A stretch of DNA of 64,000 nt from Campylorhamphus procurvoides. Taxonomy: Eukaryota > Chordata > Aves > Passeriformes > Dendrocolaptidae. The notes beneath the pieces were generated by a model that was given only the letters and a program-made list of their open reading frames with translations, was not told the origin of the DNA and did no database searches. A program made the translations under genes and the position numbers. Every line of letters starts with the position of its first letter. Positions within the stretch are counted from its first letter, which is position 1. This document shows positions 52,240 to 63,100 of this stretch, piece by piece. Where the stretch lies: contig WBMV01007712.1 in NCBI GenBank assembly GCA_013396655.1, forward strand, positions 1,992,041-2,056,040, read 5' to 3'.

Positions 52240-52276
52240 GAACCTTTGTAGTGACTGTGTGAAGCTGTTGGGAATC

Positions 52277-52514
52277 ATGGCATTCTCTCCATGGAAGCTG
52301 TCCTCTCAGAAACTCGGCTTTTTTCTGGTGACTTTTGGCTTTATTTGGGGAATGATGCTTCTGCATTTTACTATTCAGCAGCAAACACAACACGAAAGCA
52401 GTTCAGTCCTGCGGGAGCAAATTTTGGATCTCAGCAAGAGATACATCAAAGCATTAGCCGAAGAAAATAAAAATGTGGTTGATGGGCCTTACGTTGGGAC
52501 AGTGACAGCATACG
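52277..52514 (+). CDS. MGAT5: MGAT5, first coding exon (N-acetylglucosaminyltransferase V)
   Basis: This encodes residues 1-79 and the first base of codon 80. MGAT5 is a type II Golgi membrane enzyme that adds a beta-1,6-linked GlcNAc from UDP-GlcNAc to the alpha-1,6 mannose arm of N-glycans, starting tri- and tetra-antennary branches that carry poly-lactosamine and bind galectins. Visible here are a short basic cytosolic tail ([12 protein letters not shown], residues 1-12), a signal-anchor segment (about 13-30, [18 protein letters not shown]) and the start of the luminal stem, with the conserved [20 protein letters not shown] (46-65). This is near-identical to the mammalian protein as I know it, with a one-residue deletion in the tail. 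The start is well supported: ATG with A at -3 and G at +4. The exon ends at a consensus donor, GTAAGT, at 52515-52520, leaving a phase-1 split codon for Asp. I see no frameshift or stop. Confidence 0.97.
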
Positions 52515-55500
52515 GTAAGTGTGTTCTCTAGATGACATGATAATCTGATTAAGGCTTTTTGCCTAAGTTGTCCAAATATTTTACTTCATAGTGCTGCTCA
52601 ATTGACCGTACTTTGCCCTGTGGATTTTCTGTACAGATGGAGAATATGGTCTTCCCTTGTAAGTATGAAATAGGACAAATTTTACATTTCCAGTCACTTG
52701 GAAATGTAGCTGTCTGCTAAATTTTATTACATCTGTCTAGTAGCTATATCTATTATGCCTTAGGGTATTTGGTAGAACTTAATTTTTAAAACTTTTTTTG
52801 GTGTTCTTGACAGACTTGCAAGGCTTTTCAGTTTGTGTGAAATTTTCTAAGAAATTCCCTGTAGAAAAGGTTGCCTTACTTATAAAGTGGAGACCTGCTG
52901 CATTTATTTCTTCTTTCCAATTTCACTACTTTGTTCAGTCAATTTACTCAATGTTTAAGTTTATTTATCTGGCATAATCTTAAATTAAGCTTAAATATAT
53001 CCTATTTGCCTCGGGGCAGAGAACTCAGAGTGTGAGTGCTTTGTTCGGCTGTAGGTTTTAATGCTTACTCTGTTCCAGTTTGTACATGAGAGTTAAGTTT
53101 GCACATGTGAGACAAAGCAAGCAGAAAAGAGCAAAATATATTACCAGAAAATATTATGAAAATAAGAATATAATCTGATTTCAGGTTAGATGTGGCCCCT
53201 TTTCAGTCTGATAAGATCACATCATGCGCCTTACTTTTTAAACATTTTTTAGACTCCCTTTCCTACTTATCTATGTTCTTTCAGGCTGTCTGGAAAGCTA
53301 ATGGTTAATTAATGGTCTAGATTTATTTTATTTTATAGTTGCCTTAATATTCAGCTCTGAAGAAATTGGATAGATGTTTCTTGTGTGCTTGGACAAAGAA
53401 TATAGACAAGGATGCAACAGATAATAGCTGCACCTTTTAATACTCTTTTCCTTTTGGTGCATGCAGTGAAAATATCCTGCTGGGAGGTTTTCTCTGTGTC
53501 TTGTTTCAGTTACCTCTTTTTTCCTCCAAAAATGAATTTTTGAGTTTGTGTGCATTTGGTTGCCTTTAAGAGATTATTGAGATTTTTATCCCAAACATTG
53601 CTAACAATTATGTTGCTTCATTGCTTAAATAGCAACTCACCCTTATTCTGTAACTCCTGATTTGGGACTGCATGTTGAACTACACTGACACTGTAGTCTT
53701 ACAAAACAATACAAGCAAAATAGAGAGGTAGTAGATCAATATTTGGATTAAAGACCTCCAAGCAAGTGGAGATCTCTAGAGGATTGTGTGCACAGGCTTA
53801 AAACAAAACTATCAGCTTTATAGCCATCACCAGTGTCCTGTTATTGTGTAAGGGTGCTTGATGGTAGGCGAGTTGAAGAAGAAAAGAGACAGCAACAAAC
53901 CCCAAACGATCTGGCTCCAGGTATGGCAGGGTAGCTGCATCAGTGGGTGCCTGAGCGAGGTCTGAGGGTGCAGGATATCCTTCAGCTCAGTTCCCCCTGC
54001 AGCCCATTGCCTGAGGCTTTCATTTCCTGTTCCACAGCCTGCTGAGGAACAAGCTGACTCACTGCCAAACAGTGGTCAAGTTCCCCAGGAGAAGTTACAC
54101 TGCATTGCAAAGCTGCTGAAATTACCTTTACAGAAGTGTTATGACATTAAGCTAAATTTCATGTAGAAATTTCAAGTCCATGGCTGAGATTAAAGACTCA
54201 GACAACCTAGCCAAACTTAAAATGTTCAACAAAATAGATTGGAAAGATGCTAAATAATTGTAATGTATTTATTTAAAACATTACAAGGAGAAGCACTGTG
54301 GTGAGTGAACAGCACCGTATTCAACAATACTTTATGAAACTGAGTAATTGTTTAATAAGCAATTTAATTTTTCCTGTTTGGTATACCAAATGGTTTGTTG
54401 CTAGCAAATGATCAGGTTAGCTGTTCAGGAATAAACACATTAATGACTGATGTTAATAATAAGTGGGAGAAGTTGCTTCACTGTTCTACGAAAATGCTCT
54501 TTCTAATTAGCCTGTTTATTTCCTTTACTATTATCCTCTGATTGCTTTAAGTAAGCACAGTAATGATTTCCATGTTCAAGAATAAGTGTATTTGCTTGAT
54601 TTGGTTGCTCCTTTACCCATCCCAAAGTTTTTAGTCATTCCTTATTGGTTGTTGCATGGCTTGTTTGCTTTCTCACTTTTTCTTTCTACCATGTATTCAC
54701 CTGTCAGGCAGGTGGATCAAACACTGTCCTTTTAAAAGTTATAGTTCAGATATACACAGTGAAAATTAGAAATTTTTTATAGTAGTAACTGTGGTTTACA
54801 AAACTTTGTATGAATCTGTGCCTCTGCCCTCTCCATCTCAAACTAGCCTCCACTTGCCTCTTAGTTCTGACAAGCAGCCTCTCATATCACTGTTTTGGTA
54901 TTAGAGTTAAAAAATAATAATTTTTAACCATTTTTGAGTTTATAATCTGTGTATGCCTTTATGTATGCTAAGTTTCTCCCTCTGGTTCCTGAATTATTTT
55001 TACTTCTTTTCCTAGATTTTTTCCTCCTTCCATGCCATGGTTTTGGTCATGTTAAGTCCATTCTTTCCTTTTCTTCTGCACACTATGCCAATAAATGATA
55101 TCCAGACCCCTTTTACAATAGTCCAGATGACTACTGCTTTAGATTCCACCTTCTGATCTTTACAGGAGAGTTATAAAGAAAAAGACTTACTTTTTGACTC
55201 CATGGAACAAAAATAACTCTCCTTTTATTTGGAAAAAAAAAGAAGTATAAGCTTTCTAATAGAAATATTTTTTTTTATTTACTCTTGCATTTGCACAGGA
55301 ATTGAGATAGTCATGGGAAAAATTAAGAAAAGAAAGAGGACCAAATAAATGTGGCAAAACCACAATTGATGCAGAGGTAGTGGAATCTCTTCAGATGTAT
55401 GAAGAAACTCTACTACAGATCAGAAAGTTATTTGATTCTAAAGCTGTGGAAAACAAAATGTATTGTACATATACACATGTAATTTATTTTATGTAATTGA

Positions 55501-56420
55501 ATGTGAAAATAATGTAAATTCCTCATACCAAATTCTTTAATCTTTAGAAGGGTAAATGAACAAAGAACAATACTTTCATCTTCTTTGGCTTGTTGCCATT
55601 ATAGTTATTCAGTTTAGTCTGATAGTGGTCTAGTTTTCTCCTCTTGCCCACAGTTCTTTTAGCTTGCCAAACTCTCTGTGTTCCTTCAAGGAATCTGAGC
55701 AAAATAAAAGCAAAAGAAAAAATATCAGAGAGCTCTTTCTATGCTGTTATTTGATATGCAAACTCCTGTTACTGTTTGTTGCTTTCCCTGCCAAGGAAGT
55801 GTTGTCAAACCGAATAGAGACAATCACCAACAGAATGAAGAAAAGATTTTTGGTGTTTTATGAAGATGACAGAAAGGTTGACCTTACCATTTTTTTTAAT
55901 TTTTATTTTTCCCTTTTTTCTACCCGTGTAGAAGCTGGTTATGTGGAGGAAGTGCAGGAGAACAGCATCAAAGCTGAAACTTTGAACTGCCTCCCAGCTG
56001 TCCCTTTTGGGAAGGGGATTTTTATTCTCAGGCGACTGAGTATCTGACTGTTCCTCTGACAGTGCTGGAATATGGATTTAGGTTTAGACTCATTATTACT
56101 TAAGCAGCCTCTTATTACTTGAGCTATTACAAACCATGCATTTTTCTGTCCCCGTGTGTGTCCCCATGAAGGAGCATGGATATCTGTATGAGTTACAGTG
56201 TGCTTTATAAAATGGGTGGCAAGTTCCATGTCCAAGGGAACTTGTATCTGAGGCTGAACAAAGTGAGGAATGTGAGTGCACAGAGCTGCTAATGGCAAAG
56301 ATTTGCACTGAGAAAGAGTCTCTATATAATCTAGTCTCATTCTTGGATCTCCTTTTTGATCCTGTCTGCCAAGTGTGCATTGCATTATTAAGCAATTTAA
56401 CTTTTCATTTTCATTTGCAG
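52515..56420 (+). other. MGAT5: Intron 2 of MGAT5
   Basis: A 3.9-kb phase-1 intron from GTAAGT (52515) to the acceptor TTTTCATTTGCAG ending at 56420. It is AT-rich with no recognised exon or transposon. A slightly GC-richer patch at 53.86-54.12 kb has no identity I can give. The 220-codon minus-strand open frame (55939-56601) that overlaps its end and exon 3 is taken as chance. Confidence 0.9.
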
Positions 56421-56588
56421 ATTTGAAGAAGACTCTTGCTGTCCTGTTGGATAATATCTTGCAGCGCATTGGGAAGTTAGAGTCCAAGGTGGAAAATCTT
56501 GTACTTAATGGAACAGGAGCAAACTCTACCAACAATACTACCACTTCTGCTCCCAGCTTAGGAGCAGTTGAAAAGCTTAATGTAGCAG
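56421..56588 (+). CDS. MGAT5: MGAT5, second coding exon (stem region)
   Basis: 168 bases; it completes codon 80 (Asp, G|AT) and ends in phase 1 after residue 135, so the two exons join cleanly. Residues 80-108 (starting DLKKTLAVLLDNILQRIGKL) form an amphipathic, probably coiled stem segment that is nearly unchanged from mammals. Residues 109-121 hold a cluster of N-glycosylation sequons: N109-G-T, N114-S-T, N117-N-T and N118-T-T. The Ser/Thr/Pro-rich part that follows (S122 to L126) is less conserved, as expected for a stem linker. It ends EKLNVA and then a donor GTGGGT at 56589-56594, which is weaker than consensus at +4. The catalytic domain and the rest of the gene lie beyond the window. 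Confidence 0.96.
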
Positions 56589-59500
56589 GTGGGTATGGCA
56601 ATTATTAAAATTATTGTAATCAATCATGAGCTGTTTAATCGGTATTTTTCTCCCTCGATCAGAACATGTTTTTTCAATGGGAGGTATGTGGAATATCTTA
56701 CAGAACAAAATTTGAAGTCTAGCCTTTATCAATGGCAATCTGAAGTCCAAGCTCAGAGGAAGACTTTCTTCTGTGGTAACCTGAACACATGAAGAAAATC
56801 ACATTCTCTGCCAAAGGGGTATTGTCCACCTGCTCATAGTAGATGTTTAATGCTTTAAGTGGTTGCACTTTAGAACAGTGAAACTGGGCAGATATTTTCT
56901 CTCTAAGCATGACTATTTGAGGTGGTATGAATCTGCTCTGCAGTTCTATCATATGCACTTTACTGGTTATTAACTGAAAAAAACCCCACCATGCATTATA
57001 TTTGTTACTGGTCATGATTTAAAAATGTACTTCCCTGCAGTGTTTAATGTCTCTTAGGATTTGACACAGACAGATCACCTACCTGGTACCTTCAGCTTAA
57101 ATAAAAAAACTGTTTTGAGGTGTCATTTGAAGTCACTAATTCTGTCTTCAATGAATGGGCTGTTTTGTTCTACCACCAAGTCTGAACAGGTACTGACAGT
57201 CCTGACTCATAGCAAGTTCTGAGTCTGCCCTGCTAAGGATCTTTGCAGTCCGAAAAAGGGAGCAGAGCAGAAGAGTTAGGGCAACTTGGTAAAGAGGTTG
57301 ATAGCTGTGCTCCTAAGTCATGTAGTTGAGTTTCCTGTAAGAATAAATGCTCCTGTTGAGAGGCTGTTGCCTACTTAAATTTGTCAAAACAGAGAAGCAA
57401 AAGGTACCCTTTGGTAGGGTAATGCCACTGAAAGAAGCCTGGGAGAGCAGATTTATAAGTGATTCCCCTCTCAACTGCTCAGTCCTATCTGTCTGTAATG
57501 TCTGTATCTGTCTATCTCGTGGTGAGACAGACCTGTATGTCTCAGAAATGTGCTTACAGGAATTTACAACAGCCCTTTGCACGGTATTTCGGTTCAACTT
57601 GGCTTGTGGTGTCTTTCCCTCCTCCCCATCTCTCTTGTCTTGGTTAAATTGAAGGCAGATTGGCAAGAAGTAGCTGAAGAGGTTTAGCACCTGCAGGCCA
57701 CTAATGGGGTGAGCCATCTTGCTGCCACAAGACATACAGCACAAGGGCTTTGTTGGAAAACCTTCCAGGGTGATGGAAGGTGAGGGAGTACAGCATTTTT
57801 GTAGTTTCTGGGCTCTGTATAAAATGAGAAACATCCCTGTGTGTTTTCCTTTCGGAGCTGGACAAAAGAGAGGCTTGATGCTGTTATTTCAACAGATTTG
57901 CAGATAATTGGCAGTTGCATGCTCATGTTATTGCTTTAACAGTCGTAGGCAAAGGTCCATTGTTCTTATCTGACTAGGAAACATCTTTCATCAGTTCTTG
58001 GGGTGGTTTGGATTCTGTTTGTTGTTCTTGGAGTTGGCTGGATTCACATTTTGGTACTCAGGAGCAACGCTGAAAGAGCCTGGTAAGAGTTCTTAGTTTG
58101 CTGTGTTTGCACAGCTTTTTGCTGCCTGAGGCTTGCCTCTGTGGCAGAGAACACAATTCCTCTTACTAGACCTTCATTTTTTTACCTTTGACTCTTGGTA
58201 CACTGAGTTTAAAATGTCTGGAGCAACTATTAAATAGCAACAACAGAAAAACCTTCAGGTAACAGTTTCTTAAGTTTCAATTAGTGTATTTTGTGGATAC
58301 CTAGATAACATTGCTGTTCAGGTATCTCCAGGCTGGATGGTACCAGTGGTGAGGGTAGAGCTTGAAGCTAATCCTTGTGTTAAGCTCCTGCTCTTCATCC
58401 CTTTGAAGCAATCACTTGCAATTACTCTGATCAGACGCAGCCAAAAGGAAATGAAAAACTTCTTTCTACTTCTGCCTTCATAACAGTTTCCTGAGAGCAA
58501 ACTCTGGAAGCCATATGATTCCAGTATAATCATAATATAAATATCTTCTCTGTTAGGAAGGAATTGTTCAGAAAATAAGCTAGGTGAGTACATTGTGATG
58601 ACAATACCAGTTACAGTGTTGGTTTTGTCTGTAATATTTCAAAAGCATTCTTTTTTATTGTGCTAGAGCAATTGAGGTAATCTGAAAATTGGGATAAAGG
58701 CAGTTTGTCATTCTACTGGAGCTGAAACACATATGTATACAAATACACATGATACTCCCATTGTTTTCTCTCTAACATTCAGCTGTTATGCTGTGAAGTG
58801 ATCACAGAAAGCAAGCATGGCAGGATTATCCTTCTTTTTATCAGCTGGAATATTTTGATGCTGACTTTAGACAAATTCATGGTAGTTATTTTTAATAGTC
58901 TCTCTCTTTCTGTCCAAACAACAGTGGTATTTATGGAGCATCCTAACAACATCGGGTTTAACAACTTTAACTTTTTAAAGACTTCTTGAGTTTGGGGTTT
59001 TTTTGCAAATATTTTCTCTTTTTTCTTTAACCTCTGAAGTAAATTAAACATTTTATAGCCTCCTTCATCAACAGTGCAATGTCATTAGCAGACTTTCCTA
59101 CAAGAGTCCTGCTTCCAGTGGAGCTACTTCATGCATTTAGTATTTTTGGATTGAGCTGTCGCAGTACACTGAGACCTCTGATTCTGTGATCTGCATAACC
59201 ATGACTCTTTGTTTTACAAGAGTAACCTCTTCATTACTGTACTGAAACTTGAGATATGTCAGTATTTGGAGATTACCTACCATAAGGAAAACATATTATT
59301 TGAGCAAGATTTATAAATGCACTTTGGGCAGACATGCAGACATCTTAAGAATATCAGGGACCATTTGGAAATCAAGTTATTCATTACTTTACGAAGGTCT
59401 TTTCGTCAGTTGTACTCCTTATTTGGTGAGATATGGAGAAAAGTGTTTTGGGTTTCTTTTCTTTTTAAGTTGTTCCACCTGTGGCTATCAAATGAGGTGT

Positions 59501-59738
59501 AGAACTGAGACAGCAGTGGTGAAATCTGCCATGGAAAATACTACTCTGTGATGGTGTAGAGAGTTTTTGGCAGATAAAGATCTGAAGAAAATCCATCTGG
59601 ATTATGCTCTTTCATGATAAAAACGTGATAACAGCTGGTAGGAGGAATTGCTGAGGATTTAGCAAGGACTGTAATTTAACTGTCTCTGAAGTAGGTGAAC
59701 TCAAACTTTCTTTTGATTCATTCTTGAGTATTGATCAC
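56589..59738 (+). other. MGAT5: Intron 3 of MGAT5, first part
   Basis: Non-coding sequence between exon 3 and the CR1 copy. A 173-codon minus-strand open frame (57313-57834) has no recognisable family. No sequence matching the next MGAT5 coding exon was seen. Confidence 0.75.
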
Positions 59739-60130
59739 GGGGCTGGAACACCTTTCCTAATGAAGACAGGCTGTGAGACTGGGGCTGTCCAGCCTGGAGA
59801 AGAAAAAGCTCTGGGGAAACCTTAGATCCTCTTCCTGTACCTAGAGGGGGCTTACAAGAGCATGGAGCAAGAGGACAAGAGGGAATGGCCTTAACCTGAA
59901 GGAGAGTAGGTTTAGATTAGATATTAGGAAGAAACTCTTTGAGTGGTGAGGCACTGGCACAGGTTGCCCAGGGAGATTGTGGACTCCCCATCCCTGGAGG
60001 TGTTCAAGACCAAATGGCTGCTTGGAGCAGCCCAGTCTAGTGAAAGGTGTCCCTGCCCATGGCAGGGGAATTGGAACTAGATGGTCCTTAAACTGCCTTC
60101 CAAGCCAAACCACTCTGTGATTCTGTGACT
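59739..60130 (+). mobile_element. CR1 LINE copy, best preserved in the window
   Basis: About 390 bases follow the CR1 3' region closely: GAAGACAGGCTGTGAGACTG, GGGCTGTCCAGCCTGGAGAA, GGACAAGAGGGAATGGCC, AGATTAGATATTAGGAAGAA, GTGAGGCACTGGCACAGGTT, GCCCATGGCAGGGGAATTGG and the terminal CTGTGATTCTGTGACT, which resembles the CR1 3' terminal repeat (ATTCTATG-type). It is 5'-truncated, lies in the sense orientation within intron 3 and has a partly decayed frame, so it does not encode a working protein. A small internal deletion removes the usual segment before GAGTGGTGAGGCACTGG. Confidence 0.95.
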
Positions 60131-63100
60131 CTCATTGTAATGGTTCTTTATATGTAGACTGTAGTGAGCATTCATAGCCTCACTATGTTTAGGCTTCATG
60201 ATTTTTCAGTGTGGTGCTGCACCTAGTTCTTCCTCTGAAGTCAGTTTTGTGGAGTCTTTCATTAAGGGAAGCCCAAGAGCAAAACAGCTTGTCTTCTCTT
60301 TTGGGTTATATGAAAGGGTAATATAGCATGAGCTCTTAGTATCATAAATATCTTTAATCCTAGTCCTAAGGGAGCTGAGAGTGGGACCTGTGCTAGAGGG
60401 TGAGGTTGCACAGATTATGTTGAAAAGCAAAGCCATGAGCACTTGGGTAGCTTGAGTGGGAAGTTAGGTGTTAATTTGTTTCTCTTCCTCTTTAGATCCA
60501 TGTGTAAAATCATGAGCATGTTTTGCTTTTTCTACTTCCCTCCGCAAAAGCATCAAACAATCTGGTGGTTTTGATTCTGACAATTTTCAACTGCTTTTTC
60601 AGAACCTCCATTTCATTTATGAAAGAGTGAATTGTTCATAAAGATGCTTATGAGGCATCGGTTGATTGGTTTGGAAAGCAATAAAGTCTTCTTTCCTTCA
60701 CTCTTTTTTCTCTGTTTATCCAAGTCATATCTGAAAAGCGTCTGAGATATTTGATAGCCATCCTTTTTGCATTTGTGGGAGGTAATATATTCCCATGCAC
60801 ACAGGAAAGTATTAATCTAAACCCTGGGTGTCTCGCAGATAAGAGTTTTCCTCAGCCTTTAGAATAGGAAGCTTTGAGGCACTGCCACAAATGACGCCCT
60901 TAAAGTTGCTGCTGTGGAGATGATTAAACGGAAACGGGGAAATATGAAACCATTGCACTTTCAAGCAGGGCTTGTCTACACAGCTGCTGCTGTGGTGGCT
61001 GCTTCTTTGGTTCCCTGTGACAGGCACAAGATCAGTTTGGTTTAGGCAACTTGGGTTTTAACAGTTGTGCCATTCAGCTATGAAAGAGATCCTTGATTTT
61101 TGTGGGGCAGAATTGCAGTAGCTTATTTCTTATATTTCATCAGATAGGGCAATCTGCTTGCACAGATATGGTCAGAGAATCAATCCTCTGATTTCTTCGT
61201 GTGATTTTTTTTGTAAACAGGGGGTGTGGGGTTTGTGTGTTGTGGGTTGAGCTTGTTTTAGGGTGGTTGGTGGGGTTTATTTTTAAATTGTGAACTCTTG
61301 CTGTGTTCCAGCAGCTATGGGAGAAACTTTATTTAAGCACTCTAAAAGAAACTTTCTACTCTTCAGGCTTTAAAACACTTCTAAATAATAATGGTATTAA
61401 TTCTGAATATATGTTTTGCAAAATAGTTTTTTAAAAAATAAAAATACTGGTTTCAAGCATGGGCCAAGGTGCTCTGAGGGCGCTGTCATCACTCCACTGT
61501 GCTTGTTCAGTGAAAAGCTAAATTTTTGATAAGCATGACCATCTAACACTTCAGATAATATAACTGCACTGAAAACTGTGCCAGACTGGTTGTTTACAAA
61601 ATGTTCATTTGCCTTGAAAAGATTTTAATTGTCTCTTTGATCCCATAAAAATGAGCAAGTGAAGGTTCACATTAAATCCACCCCTTGTACATATCTGGGG
61701 CTTGGAGAACTCTTGCTAAGCCTAAGAGCAGTGTCAGGTTCCTGTGTGTGAGGGAGAGTATTTTGGGGGTATCTCTTCAAAATTTCCGTAGCTTTTTCTG
61801 CCTTATGCATTAACTTGTTCTGCTGTATTGGCTGTTGAGTTCTCTTTTCACAACTTTAGTTTTAACATCTTTAAAGTCACTCATTAGGATGCAGACTTCA
61901 GTATATACTTGTCATTTAAGGCATGATGGCTTGAATGCCTGTCAGATATCTGGCATCCTTCGTGAATATGTGGCAAGGCAGGCTGACAAGTCAGCTTTGG
62001 CAGTGCTGCAAGAAGGGTTTTTGCTTTTTTGTGATGTTACTATGGTGAGAATGACCTTTGTTGTGGTATTTCCATGTGCTTTTTCCTAAAGACTTGGAGC
62101 TGCCACATTGAAACCTTTTAGATGGCAGGGAAGACTCAGGTAACCTCATGATCAGTGGATTTGTTTCCATGGTCTCTGATGAATTTTGTTCCACATATAA
62201 CAGCCTCATTAGTTTCAGCAGTCTGCAGCCACAGTTCCATCATAGTCCTGTACTTGCAGAGGCACACTAGATTAAAAAAAGCTAAGATACTGCATATTGT
62301 TTTAATTCCAAACCTGCTCTCTTAAGAGGACTACGGTAGATTTTTCTTTAGTTAACACGGTGTGTTGTGCCTGGCTTTAATAGCCAAAACAGCAGCTTTC
62401 TCAAGGTGGTGCTTTGCTTTGACTCATTTTTATTGTGCCTTATTCATTGTATTCTTTTTCCCCACTGTATATACTCTGAAGAAGTTTTTCCCATTGTGCT
62501 GTCTGTTTGCCTCCCACAAAGGCAATGGAGGAGGAGAGATCTTTGTGCTTTCAAACCTGGCTGTCGCAGCACAGGGTAGTGGCTGTGCACAAGACCTCAG
62601 GAGAATGTTTTCCACTGCAGTGCAAAGCTGTATTAGTAATGCTGAAGGGGGCTCTTGGTGCTCCCCTGGGCTGCATTTCGATTAACCACTTGACTACAAC
62701 TTGAATTCTCCTAACACTGCATTGATTTCAGTAGCGTTAATGGAACACAGCAGCACAGCTAGCTGTAAGGATGGACTAGCACTAGAAAAGTTAATTTTCT
62801 TTAAATCATACCAGTACTTTGCTCCTGGAGTTTCTAAAATGTTAGTAGAAGGCATTTTGTGCTCTGCATTTAAAGTCTTGAAACCTTTAGCTCATTTCAC
62901 TGAATATGTTTTACTGCTTTCAGCTCACACTGCAGATTCTCTCTTTAAAGAAATCTTACCAGCTGGAGATTAAAAATGTGAATTGAATTGAGAATGTGTT
63001 AATTAGTGGGAGAAGGGAAAGGAGACCTTATACAAAACTAAACCAGCCTTAACTACAGTCTGTGTCTAACCAAAGATACCAGATTTCAGAACTGAAATAG

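Larger units (their letters stand above)
52126..52276 (+). other. MGAT5: 5' untranslated part of the first coding exon of MGAT5
   Basis: The acceptor before it is strong: a pyrimidine tract (CTTCTTTTCTTTCTTCTTGC) followed by AACAG ending at 52125. About 151 bases of leader would follow before the start codon at 52277. A second, weaker AG ends at 52239 (GCTTTAG), which would leave only 37 bases of leader. The leader holds two short upstream open frames. Which acceptor is used cannot be settled without transcripts. Confidence 0.55.

Noticed and set aside
55939..56601. Minus-strand open frame of 220 codons, the longest in the window
   Set aside because: It is antisense to the second MGAT5 coding exon and its intron, has no recognisable domain, and its composition reads as a shadow of conserved sense coding plus chance.
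57313..57834. Minus-strand open frame of 173 codons in intron 3
   Set aside because: No family motif, no splice context, and biased toward Ser/Thr/Gln-rich random-looking sequence. It would need transcript or conservation evidence.
59841..60113. Minus-strand open frame of 90 codons
   Set aside because: It is the antisense of the CR1 copy and not a gene.
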